NCBI GenBank assembly: GCA_045599345.1 | Contig: JAZRVV010000013.1 | Location: 1 to 22,115 of the forward strand | Source: UBA1227 sp045599345 | Lineage (GTDB): Bacteria > Bacillota > Clostridia > Oscillospirales > Acutalibacteraceae | DNA: 22,115 nt | Direction: 5' to 3' | Shown here: piece by piece, positions 7,632 through 14,036 of the stretch | Numbering within the stretch: the first letter of the stretch is position 1 | How the letters are laid out: every line of letters begins with the position of its first letter | Program-made: the position numbers and the translations under genes | The notes under the pieces: generated by a model | Seen by the model: only the letters and a program-made list of their open reading frames with translations | Told to the model about the DNA's origin: nothing | Database searches by the model: none

Positions 7632-7658
7632 AAGCCCGATGCGTTTTGCATCGGGCTT
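7632..7658. terminator. Bidirectional terminator between convergent AOR and lipoprotein genes
   Basis: An 11-base-pair perfect stem (arms 7632-7642 and 7648-7658, core AGCCCGATGC) with loop GTTTT. On the minus strand the stem is followed by TCTTTT, on the plus strand by a looser T-rich stretch, so it probably serves both genes and is better for the minus one. Confidence 0.85.
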
Positions 7659-7673
7659 AAGCTTTGTTCTGTT

Positions 7674-8378
7674 TTATTTCTTGAGAGCAGTAATATCAAT
7701 TGGACAAATTGAGAGGATCTCAGTTGTGCCATCTACACCATCATAAAGCTTAACCATATAGAGATTAGATTTTGCATCCTTATCAGTCTTGCCTGTGCAA
7801 ACAAGTGCATAGTTTGTACCGGCAACAACCTGTGTGCCTACACAAGCGATAGGGCTGATAATTAAATCTTTGTAATCGGCAAATGCTTTTGAAGTTGCTG
7901 TAGCAAGTCTTTCTGGCATAGCTGTAAGACCAGCATCAGTTGGTACTCCCCAACCACCTACTATTTCCTCATTTGCCTTAATGATATCTATATCATCATT
8001 TAGATAATCAAGTATGTTAAAATCAGCTGTTTCAGTGATGCTTGCTTGGCCACTTAACGGCTTGTAAATAAAGAGAACTTTGATGCTATCTCCATCCTTG
8101 ACAAGAACGGCATAATTCATACCAGCGACAACTTGTGAACCAACACAACCAAGTGGTGTGTATTCTACATCTAAGCCAGCTGTTGCTTCATCATAGGCAG
8201 TCTTAACAATCTCTGATAGGTCACCAGCGATTGCGCCTTCTAGAGAAAAGGCGCCAGCCATTTTCCCTGCTGGCTCTGTTGGCATTGTGGTTGGCTCTGG
8301 GTCAACCGGTTTTGTACAACCAGCAAGCATTAATGTTGCCAAAAGTGAGAATACTAATAATACTGAAATCTTCTTCAC
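7674..8378 (-). CDS. Lipoprotein with two cystatin-like (QVVAG) units
   Basis: A 234-residue lipoprotein (lipobox LAGC, Cys21; Pro/Thr-rich linker to about 37) made of two similar units of about 100 residues. Each unit has a Gly near its N-terminus (GAF at 42-44, GGWG at 141-144), an amphipathic helix, then V-G-[S/T]-Q-V-V-A-G-x-N-Y-A (Q82-G86 and Q183-G187) leading into a beta strand. Gly plus helix plus QVVAG-N-Y is exactly the order in animal cystatins, whose QxVxG loop enters papain-type active sites. Similar QVVAG proteins occur, as far as I recall, as uncharacterised secreted proteins in Clostridia. It starts with GTG at 8378 (AAAGGA 8 bases upstream) and is the last gene of the operon, 15 bases after the PrsW gene. 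Protease inhibition is an hypothesis; the fold may serve only binding. Confidence 0.8.
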   Translation of the reverse strand: MKKISVLLVFSLLATLMLAGCTKPVDPEPTTMPTEPAGKMAGAFSLEGAIAGDLSEIVKTAYDEATAGLDVEYTPLGCVGSQVVAGMNYAVLVKDGDSIKVLFIYKPLSGQASITETADFNILDYLNDDIDIIKANEEIVGGWGVPTDAGLTAMPERLATATSKAFADYKDLIISPIACVGTQVVAGTNYALVCTGKTDKDAKSNLYMVKLYDGVDGTTEILSICPIDITALKK

Positions 8379-8393
8379 AAAATCAGTCCTTTC

Positions 8394-9038
8394 TTATTGC
8401 TTGGTCGCTTCTTTGGCCTTACTTTTTTGTTTTTCAACAAAAACAATAATAAGGAAAGTAATAACGGTTAAAGCAAGTCCTAAATACATATAATCCGATT
8501 GGATAAGCAAATTATAAAACGCATGATAAATCATTGCTGTTGCGAGCAGTGCTACGGTTCCGGTTGCATACCACTTTTTGTGAATACCAAAAAGTGAAAT
8601 GCCGTAACCTACTGCGAGCGTACAAATACTGTGCATCATACCCGCTCCAAGACCGCGTATAATTGCCCAGTCAAGTGTTATGCTCGCTGCACTGCTGGCA
8701 AATATGTATGCATTCTCAAGCATCGCAAATCCAATACCAACTGCAATTGAGCATTCAAGAAGATGTTGCTTTGTTGGCTTAAATATAAAGGCAAGATACA
8801 TTATTGGAAGCGCCTTTAAAACTTCCTCAACTATTGGGGTTATATTAATAGTCATATAATAGTACGTAAGCGAAGTGCTACTAAGAATCGTGCCATTAAT
8901 TGAACCCGCAACAAGACATGCGAATATGCCAAGCACCATATAAATTATGAGCGTCCTTGACTCTCCTTTAAAGACATAGGACATCATAAGCATTGGCAAA
9001 ACAAGGCAAATAAAAAGCAATAAGCTTAGGTCAACCAT
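8394..9038 (-). CDS. PrsW family intramembrane metalloprotease
   Basis: A 214-residue multi-pass membrane protein with the PrsW (M82, Rce1/CPBP-like) motifs: E-E-x-x-K at 71-75 (IVEEVLKALP), F-A-M-L-E-N at 104-109, a conserved His at 136 in GAGMMHS, and H-A-F-Y-N at 172-176. In Bacillus subtilis, PrsW makes the first cut in the anti-sigma factor RsiW; the family more broadly cuts or modifies membrane proteins. About seven hydrophobic segments are visible. I chose the start at 9038 (AAGGGGCG site 8-10 bases upstream) over 9182, because the longer version would have a non-hydrophobic, unlikely extension overlapping the upstream gene by 157 bases. With 9038 the overlap is 13 bases, indicating coupled translation. 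No anti-sigma factor gene is nearby, so the target is unknown. Confidence 0.88.
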   Translation of the reverse strand: MVDLSLLLFICLVLPMLMMSYVFKGESRTLIIYMVLGIFACLVAGSINGTILSSTSLTYYYMTINITPIVEEVLKALPIMYLAFIFKPTKQHLLECSIAVGIGFAMLENAYIFASSAASITLDWAIIRGLGAGMMHSICTLAVGYGISLFGIHKKWYATGTVALLATAMIYHAFYNLLIQSDYMYLGLALTVITFLIIVFVEKQKSKAKEATKQ

Positions 9039-9688
9039 ACAAGACGCCCCTTTCTTGCAAAAATAATAGCAAGGAGCATAGCTATTGCAATTATAAGTGA
9101 GCAAATTTGTGATGCTAAAGTCTTGCTCACAATTGTAAATAGCAAGCAGCACATGTCTGCATAATAAGCTATAAGTAAGCACAGATTTGTAGGGCGAAGT
9201 GCCTTGATAAATCCATAGTCCTTATTAGGCCAAATCAAATGCTTAAAATTGTAGTACGACGCAATAATCATTGGTATGTAACAAGCATTTGAAATTATTG
9301 TAAGTGGCCAAGTATTAATCCTAGAACCAGATAAAACTGATGCCACCATCATCGTTATAAAGAATATCGGAACAATAAATGCTATATACCTGTATTTTTT
9401 ATATTCTGGATTTTTATCATCAATAAGCGAATCAAACTGTCCTTTGTTTGCAGTCAACAAAAATAGATAACATCCAAAATATGCCACTTCGGTTATAGCA
9501 AAGCCCTCCATTGGTCTTCCATTCAATACATCAAACGTAAACCAAAAGAGTTCTGCAAGAGCGTAACATCCAACTGCACAAGCTATAAATTTAAAATAAA
9601 GCGCAGATGTATGCTGAGCAAAAAAGAAATGTACGCCTAGAGCAAACGCTGTAAAAAGTACTATAAGCGTTATAATATCTAATGCCAT
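9026..9688 (-). CDS. Seven-helix membrane protein of unknown function
   Basis: A 220-residue hydrophobic protein with seven predicted membrane segments (about 4-22, 29-53, 65-79, 100-119, 128-145, 166-187 and 192-210) and only a short soluble loop at 81-99. The start at 9688 is chosen over 9733 because AAAGGTGA lies about 4-11 bases before it and it begins directly with the first helix. It is the first gene of the operon with prsW-like and QVVAG lipoprotein genes and overlaps prsW by 13 bases. I do not recognise its family; the tight coupling suggests it works with, or is a substrate of, the protease. Confidence 0.7.
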   Translation of the reverse strand: MALDIITLIVLFTAFALGVHFFFAQHTSALYFKFIACAVGCYALAELFWFTFDVLNGRPMEGFAITEVAYFGCYLFLLTANKGQFDSLIDDKNPEYKKYRYIAFIVPIFFITMMVASVLSGSRINTWPLTIISNACYIPMIIASYYNFKHLIWPNKDYGFIKALRPTNLCLLIAYYADMCCLLFTIVSKTLASQICSLIIAIAMLLAIIFARKGRLVWLT

Positions 9689-9721
9689 ACTGTCACCTTT
9701 CATAAACATAAATACGCAAGT

Positions 9722-9760
9722 ATTATACCACATTTAAAAATCTTTATGCTATACTATAAT
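9722..9760. promoter_or_regulatory. Divergent extended -10 promoters
   Basis: On the minus strand TGG-TATAAT occupies 9730-9722, serving the prsW operon. On the plus strand TGC-TATACT occupies 9747-9755, with TATAAT at 9755-9760, serving the Dabb gene. Neither has a good -35 hexamer, consistent with extended -10 promoters. Confidence 0.6.
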
Positions 9761-9782
9761 AAATTATAAACGGGAGGCAAAA

Positions 9783-10067
9783 ATGAAACACTGTATTTTA
9801 GTTAAATGGAATGATACTGTTACTGACAAAGCTACCGTAGAAAGCGATGCTAAAAAGTTATTTGCTAATGCGCTGTCCTTACCTGAAATAAAGGATATTC
9901 ATTTTATCAACAACTGCGTTGATAAAGAGAACAGATACGACTTTTTAATTATCATTGAAATGGAAAAAGAAAGCCTCCCAATTTGGAACGAATGTGACGT
10001 TCACAAAAAATGGAAGGCTCTATTTGGAGGTTTCATAGAAAGCAAAGCTATATTTGATTTTGAATAA
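9783..10067 (+). CDS. Dabb (stress-responsive A/B barrel) domain protein
   Basis: A 94-residue single-domain protein. It begins MKHCILVKWNDTV, has an alpha helix (KLFANALSLP), the strand IHFINNCV, the strand YDFLIIIEM and ends with a helix carrying H-K-K-W, which is the order of the Dabb dimeric alpha/beta barrel family. Members are small cytosolic dimers of mostly unknown or binding/cyclase functions; the sequence does not say which applies here. A good GGGAGG site lies 6 bases before the ATG. It is monocistronic. Confidence 0.8.
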   Translation: MKHCILVKWNDTVTDKATVESDAKKLFANALSLPEIKDIHFINNCVDKENRYDFLIIIEMEKESLPIWNECDVHKKWKALFGGFIESKAIFDFE

Positions 10068-10070
10068 AAC

Positions 10071-10097
10071 AAGGCGTTAGGAAATTCCTAACGCCTT
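10071..10097. terminator. Bidirectional terminator between the Dabb gene and the convergent membrane-protein gene
   Basis: A perfect inverted repeat with arms centred on 10084 (core AAGGCGTTAGGAA), followed by AAGTTTT on the plus strand and GTTTTATT on the minus strand. Confidence 0.85.
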
Positions 10098-10102
10098 AAG
10101 TT

Positions 10103-10933
10103 TTATCCAATTGATGTCATAAATACGTTGCCCGCACTAACGGTTGCTTGATATTCAACTACTTCTCCTTTACTATTTGTGAAAATAATAATAGTTTCGC
10201 CGTCATGCTTGCCCTTGATCTTGGCCTTGGAACCATCAATATCAACTACAACAACCTTTTCCTTGTCCATTGTATAATCCCAATTACCCTTGCCAAGTCT
10301 TACATCAACTTTATGATTACGTCCAGTAAAAATAAAACATACTACAAACACAAAAGCTACAAAGCCAACTGTCAAACGCTTTAAAAGTTTCTTGTCATCA
10401 AAGAATACTACACAGAAGAAAACTGCAAGTGCAAGGCAGAAGATTGATGAAAGAAGGTGGTGTGGAAAATCAAAGATTGCACTGCGGAGGTAGGTTGCGC
10501 TTGCATATGCAAGATATGCATTTGCAACCGAAAGCACACCTGCTGCAATAATATTTTTCTTCTTAACAAAGTACGCAATAGCAGCACCTGGAATAGTTAA
10601 GATAGTGATAAAGGCCCAACGCTTATAATACCCAAAAAGACCCATACCCATATCGCTAAACGGAACTTGAAATAGATAAATAAGTGGCTGAGAAACTAAA
10701 AAGAAAACAAAGGTCTTGGCAACTGCTTCTGTCAACTTTTTAGAATTCATAATAATGAACATAGCAAAAAGTATCCAGCACTCAAAGGCAATTCCGATAT
10801 CCTGGAGAGAACTCTCCTTGAGTCCATCAATGACGAGCATAACTGCTGTAAAAAGTGCAGATGCAACTGCAAAAATTAACACCTTTGGCCATGTCATATT
10901 TACTTCGCCAAAGAGTTTCTTCATCTTTTCCAT
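10103..10933 (-). CDS. Seven-helix membrane protein with extracytoplasmic Ig-like tail
   Basis: A 276-residue protein with about seven membrane helices (18-36, 46-62, 72-90, 107-123, 127-147, 158-177, 187-203) and a ~70-residue C-terminal beta-rich domain outside the membrane. The tail (VVVVDIDGSKAKIKGKHDGE, then TIIIFTNSKGEVVEYQATV) has the look of a bacterial Ig-like Big_2 type fold: a strand with D-G-x-x-A-x-I-K-G, then G-x-x-x-I-x-x-x-N. The start at 10933 follows AGAGGT with about 9 bases spacing. It stands alone between a bidirectional terminator and a divergent promoter. No enzymatic motif is seen; the function is unknown. Confidence 0.7.
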   Translation of the reverse strand: MEKMKKLFGEVNMTWPKVLIFAVASALFTAVMLVIDGLKESSLQDIGIAFECWILFAMFIIMNSKKLTEAVAKTFVFFLVSQPLIYLFQVPFSDMGMGLFGYYKRWAFITILTIPGAAIAYFVKKKNIIAAGVLSVANAYLAYASATYLRSAIFDFPHHLLSSIFCLALAVFFCVVFFDDKKLLKRLTVGFVAFVFVVCFIFTGRNHKVDVRLGKGNWDYTMDKEKVVVVDIDGSKAKIKGKHDGETIIIFTNSKGEVVEYQATVSAGNVFMTSIG

Positions 10934-10966
10934 GTCTGGTACCTCTTTTTCAAAAAATACATTGGT

Positions 10967-11012
10967 AGTATAACAAAATAACTTTCGCTTTTCCAGTTTT
11001 TTGTATTATAAT
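10967..11012. promoter_or_regulatory. Divergent promoter region
   Basis: Minus strand: TGGAAA (10995-10990), 17 bases, TATACT (10972-10967), for the membrane-protein gene. Plus strand: TATAAT (11007-11012) with a poor -35, for the BspA-like lipoprotein operon. Confidence 0.5.
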
Positions 11013-11046
11013 AATGTTAAACAATAATTAAGAAAGAGGTCTTTTT

Positions 11047-11940
11047 ATGACAAAACGTTTAATAGCTTTATTACTCGCACTTTCTCTTGTTCTCTGCCTT
11101 GGTGCTTGCGCAAAGGCTCCTGAAAAACCAGAAGTAACTGGTTCTGGTACAGAAGCTGATCCATGGACAATCGGTGCTACGGCAACCGACGATGTAACTG
11201 CTTGTCTTGTTGACGGCAACCGCCTTATGATTTCTGGCTCTGGTGCAATGATGGACTTTGACAGCGCCGAATCAACACCTTGGGCTAGCGTAATCGCTGA
11301 CCTTACAGAAATAAGTGTTTTTGACGGTGTTACAAAGATAGGCAAAAACGCATTTAAAGGCGCTGGCGCAAATTCAGAGACACTCGGTTTTTACATCCCA
11401 ACAGAGGGACTTGACGAAATCGGCGACTCCGCTTTTGAAAATGCCAACTTAAATTCAAATGGCGAAGGCCCATTCTGCTGCATCTCAATCATGTCTGATG
11501 TTAAGCACGTTGGCTCACGTGCATTTGCAAATGTTGGTTTGACAGAAGTTCAGGCATATTGCACTGCTGAAAGTATCGAAAAAGATGCTTTTGCTGACAA
11601 CAGCGGTAAATTCTATGCTACTGCACTCACAGGATACAACTGGGATGATGCAATCATCAAAGAGTTTGAAGGCGATTTTGAACCACATTACCTCTTCTCT
11701 GTTAAATACAAGGAAATGTTTAATACAGACGAAGTATCAGGTAATGGTCAGATGAACGTTCCAGATGATGAGTTGTTTGAATACGATGCAGCCGTTATTT
11801 ACGAGGAAGAAGGCTACAAATTCATTAAATATGAAATTTCCAAAGGTCAGCTTGATATTGACCTTACAAACCCTGTTATCAGCACAAAACTCACAGGAAA
11901 TGTAGAAATGTTTATCCACTACGAAAAGCCTGAACAATAA
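11047..11940 (+). CDS. Lipoprotein with BspA-type (LRR_5) leucine-rich repeats
   Basis: A 297-residue lipoprotein (lipobox LGAC, Cys21). Residues about 35-95 resemble the glycine-containing lead domain that precedes BspA repeats in many gut Clostridia (SGTEADPWTIG, then LMISGSGAMMDF). Residues about 96-195 carry a few irregular LRR_5 units: VTKIGKNAFKG, LDEIGDSAFEN, VKHVGSRAFAN, IEKDAFAD. The last ~80 residues are acidic with no known motif. BspA-like proteins are surface binding proteins, and a lipid anchor fits this. AAAGAGG precedes the ATG. It is the first gene of a three-gene unit; its TAA shares one base with the ATG of the Nudix gene, an unusual partnership of a surface protein with cytosolic enzymes. 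Confidence 0.82.
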   Translation: MTKRLIALLLALSLVLCLGACAKAPEKPEVTGSGTEADPWTIGATATDDVTACLVDGNRLMISGSGAMMDFDSAESTPWASVIADLTEISVFDGVTKIGKNAFKGAGANSETLGFYIPTEGLDEIGDSAFENANLNSNGEGPFCCISIMSDVKHVGSRAFANVGLTEVQAYCTAESIEKDAFADNSGKFYATALTGYNWDDAIIKEFEGDFEPHYLFSVKYKEMFNTDEVSGNGQMNVPDDELFEYDAAVIYEEEGYKFIKYEISKGQLDIDLTNPVISTKLTGNVEMFIHYEKPEQ

Positions 11941-12389
11941 TGATAGATTCCACACTCTGTTATATTGAACAAGGCGGAAAGTATTTAATGCTATTCCGAA
12001 ATAAAAAAACGCACGACGTCAACGGCCAGAAATGGGTTGGCGTCGGTGGAAAATTTGAGCCTGGCGAGACCGCGGAGCAATGTTTGGTCCGCGAAGTCAA
12101 GGAAGAAACAGGCCTTGACCTCTTGTCCTACCACTACTACGGCGTGATAAATTTTATCTCCGACGAGTGGGAGGACGAGCATATGCACCTCTTCCTTGGC
12201 ACCAACTTTTCTGGCAATCTCATCCAAGATTGCCCAGAAGGCGAACTCCACTGGGTTCCAAAGAAAGAAATACTGGACCTCCCTATGTGGGAAGGCGATC
12301 CATATTTTTTAAAAGAGATGCTTTCGGGTGCAGACAAAATTTCAATGACCCTTCGCTATGAAGGCGAAAAACTAGTAGAGGTGTTTTAA
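11940..12389 (+). CDS. Nudix hydrolase (MutT-like NTP pyrophosphohydrolase)
   Basis: A 149-residue protein with a perfect Nudix box at residues 37-59: G37-x5-E43-x7-R51-E52-V53-x-E55-E56-x-G58-L59. These enzymes hydrolyse nucleoside diphosphates linked to another group; the MutT/8-oxo-dGTP type (with the later HxxW-like LHWVPKKEIL segment and a trailing helix) is the nearest match. It begins MIDSTLCYI, the usual first strand. The ATG overlaps the preceding TAA by one base (TAATG) and has no convincing Shine-Dalgarno site, so it is probably translated by reinitiation. Its TAA in turn overlaps the next gene in the same way. Confidence 0.92.
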   Translation: MIDSTLCYIEQGGKYLMLFRNKKTHDVNGQKWVGVGGKFEPGETAEQCLVREVKEETGLDLLSYHYYGVINFISDEWEDEHMHLFLGTNFSGNLIQDCPEGELHWVPKKEILDLPMWEGDPYFLKEMLSGADKISMTLRYEGEKLVEVF

Positions 12390-12997
12390 TGGCAGACCTT
12401 ATCAAAACAAAAGAAAACTTAGAAAAGAAACACTATACTGTCCAAGTTTTTGAGACAAAGGAAGAAGCAAAAGCTTACCTTCTTGAAAACATCAACGGTA
12501 TGACAGTAGGCTTCGGTGGTTCAGTAACTCTACAAGAGATGGGACTCATCGATGACCTTAAGAAGGAAAATACAATTTACAACCATTGGATTCCTCTTCC
12601 AGGTAAAACACCTGATGAAATGCGTGCACTCGCAATGGAAACTGACGTGTATCTCTCATCAGCAAACGGCATGTCAGAGACCGGTGAAATAATCAATATT
12701 GACGGCACTGGCAACCGTGTTGCATCTACAATTTTTGGTCACAAAAAAGTATACCTTGTTGTAGGCGCTAACAAAATTGCACCTGACTTCGAAGGTGCAA
12801 TGTGGCGTGCTCGAAACATTTCAGCACCGCTCAACGCAAAACGCCTTAATCGTAAAACACCTTGCGCCGTAAAGGGCGACAAGTGTTACGACTGCGACAG
12901 CGAAGAGCGCATCTGTCGAGCACTCACAGTGTTTTGGACCAAGCCTACTGGCTCGGACTACGAAATTATTCTCATAAACGAAAATTTAGGTTTCTAA
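12389..12997 (+). CDS. LUD domain protein (LutC/YkgG-like, former DUF162)
   Basis: A 202-residue protein with the LUD fold signature: GFGGSVTLQEMGL at about 41-53, the A-L-A-M-E-T-D-V-Y-L-S-S-A-N-G strand/turn at 80-94, and VGANKI at 125-130. The domain is found in lactate utilisation protein LutC and in stand-alone clostridial proteins, where the function is not known. A cysteine group (Cys159, Cys166, Cys169, Cys176; C-x6-C-x2-C-x6-C) near the C-terminus could hold a metal or Fe-S centre. No LutA or LutB is next to it, so a role in lactate oxidation is not supported. It is the last gene of the three-gene unit and is followed by a strong terminator. Confidence 0.85.
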   Translation: MADLIKTKENLEKKHYTVQVFETKEEAKAYLLENINGMTVGFGGSVTLQEMGLIDDLKKENTIYNHWIPLPGKTPDEMRALAMETDVYLSSANGMSETGEIINIDGTGNRVASTIFGHKKVYLVVGANKIAPDFEGAMWRARNISAPLNAKRLNRKTPCAVKGDKCYDCDSEERICRALTVFWTKPTGSDYEIILINENLGF

Positions 12998-13001
12998 ACA
13001 A

Positions 13002-13042
13002 AAAAGCACTTTCAAGATTACTTGAAAGTGCTTTTGTTTTAC
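13002..13042. terminator. Bidirectional terminator between LUD and ZIP genes
   Basis: Arms 13002-13016 and 13021-13035 pair perfectly (core GCACTTTCAAG) with a 4-base loop, with T-rich ends on both strands. On the minus strand a TAA at 13041-13039, in the frame of the orphan tail described in the findings, runs into it. Confidence 0.9.
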
Positions 13043-13087
13043 TTGTTAAAAAATTCTAATAATCTGTCCTTATAGTCTGGCGCTTCA

Positions 13088-13945
13088 TCATACTTTTACA
13101 AGGATCAATCCAACAAGGGTGCCAAGTAATGCAAATGCACCTGGTGCCTTTGACTTCCACATAAGGAACGCCTCTGGCAAGAGCTCGCCAAACACAACAT
13201 AAATCATTGCACCACCAGCAAAACTCAAGGAAATCGAAAGCCAAACAGGACTTAAAAGTCCGAGTGAATAACCAATGATTGCACCAATTACGGTTGGCAA
13301 ACCTGATAAAGCAGTTATTGCAATTGCTTTAGTTTTGCTCATTCCTCCAGCAATCAAAGGAACAGAAACTGACATTCCCTCTGGAATGTTATGGAGACCA
13401 ATGACAGCTGCAATAATAAATCCTGCTCCACCAACTATTTCACCCGCATCACCTGCATACGATGCACCAATTACCATGCCTTCTGGAACATTGTGAAGTG
13501 CAATAGCACAAGCCATAACAATGCCTGCAATAAAGAGTTCGTAATTGCTTGATGCATTTTTTACATGTGTCTCAAAGTGATCGTGGTGAATAAGTTCATC
13601 CAAATCATCAGCTGTCTTTGGATGCTCATTATCAATATGTGCAACTTCTGGATTAGTGTACCTGTCTATAATGTAATTTAAAATATAGATAAGTCCATAA
13701 CCAAGTGCAACACCAATTATTACAAGCCAAAGCGGCATATCAGAAACAGCACCTTCTGGTTTAAATGCTTCTGGTATAAGCTCAAAACAAACTACTGCAA
13801 GCATTACACCACCGGCAAAGGCAAGTAACAAACTTACAATTTTTTCAGAATTACGGTGCAAAACTGCACCTATAAGACCTCCGACACCAGTGCAACACAT
13901 TCCTGCTATGGCGGTAATAATAACTATCCACCAAAATGTACTCAT
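13088..13945 (-). CDS. ZIP family divalent metal transporter (ZupT-like)
   Basis: A 285-residue inner-membrane transporter of the ZIP family, which imports Zn, Fe or Mn. About eight helices are visible. The metal path is shown by HNVPEG (His151, helix IV) and HNIPEG (His185, helix V), plus ELIPEA (55-60) and ELLPEA (254-259). The loop between helices III and IV is histidine-rich (107-127: several H, D and E), as usual in this family. It starts at 13945 behind TGGAGGTAC. The frame ends at TGA (13088) right after the last helix, but a one-base shift in an A4 run would add 18 natural-looking codons (see findings). It has its own strong promoter and stands alone. Confidence 0.93.
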   Translation of the reverse strand: MSTFWWIVIITAIAGMCCTGVGGLIGAVLHRNSEKIVSLLLAFAGGVMLAVVCFELIPEAFKPEGAVSDMPLWLVIIGVALGYGLIYILNYIIDRYTNPEVAHIDNEHPKTADDLDELIHHDHFETHVKNASSNYELFIAGIVMACAIALHNVPEGMVIGASYAGDAGEIVGGAGFIIAAVIGLHNIPEGMSVSVPLIAGGMSKTKAIAITALSGLPTVIGAIIGYSLGLLSPVWLSISLSFAGGAMIYVVFGELLPEAFLMWKSKAPGAFALLGTLVGLILVKV

Positions 13946-13974
13946 AAAGTACCTCCATTCTATTTTACAAGTAT

Positions 13975-14003
13975 ATTTTAGATGGATGAATATACAAAGT
14001 CAA
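13975..14003 (-). promoter_or_regulatory. Sigma-A-type promoter of the ZIP gene
   Basis: TTGACT (14003-13998), 17 bases, TAAAAT (13980-13975) on the minus strand, 29 bases before the start at 13945. The -35 directly abuts the terminator of the upstream muramidase gene (stem ends at 14005). No obvious Zur or Fur palindrome is seen by eye. Confidence 0.8.
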
Positions 14004-14004
14004 T

Positions 14005-14032
14005 AAAAAAGTTAGCGTTCGCTAACTTTTTT
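14005..14032 (-). terminator. Terminator of the GNAT/GH25 operon
   Basis: Arms 14005-14017 and 14020-14032 (core GTTAGCG/CGCTAAC with flanking A/T pairs) form a near-loopless stem with two T in the middle. On the minus strand the stem ends in six T. It begins five bases after the GH25 stop codon. Confidence 0.85.
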
Positions 14033-14036
14033 ATTT

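Noticed and set aside
13056..13244. Minus-strand 62-codon frame overlapping the end of the ZIP gene
   Set aside because: It is a different frame from both ZIP and the orphan tail, rich in Cys and Trp from shadow codons, with no ribosome binding site.
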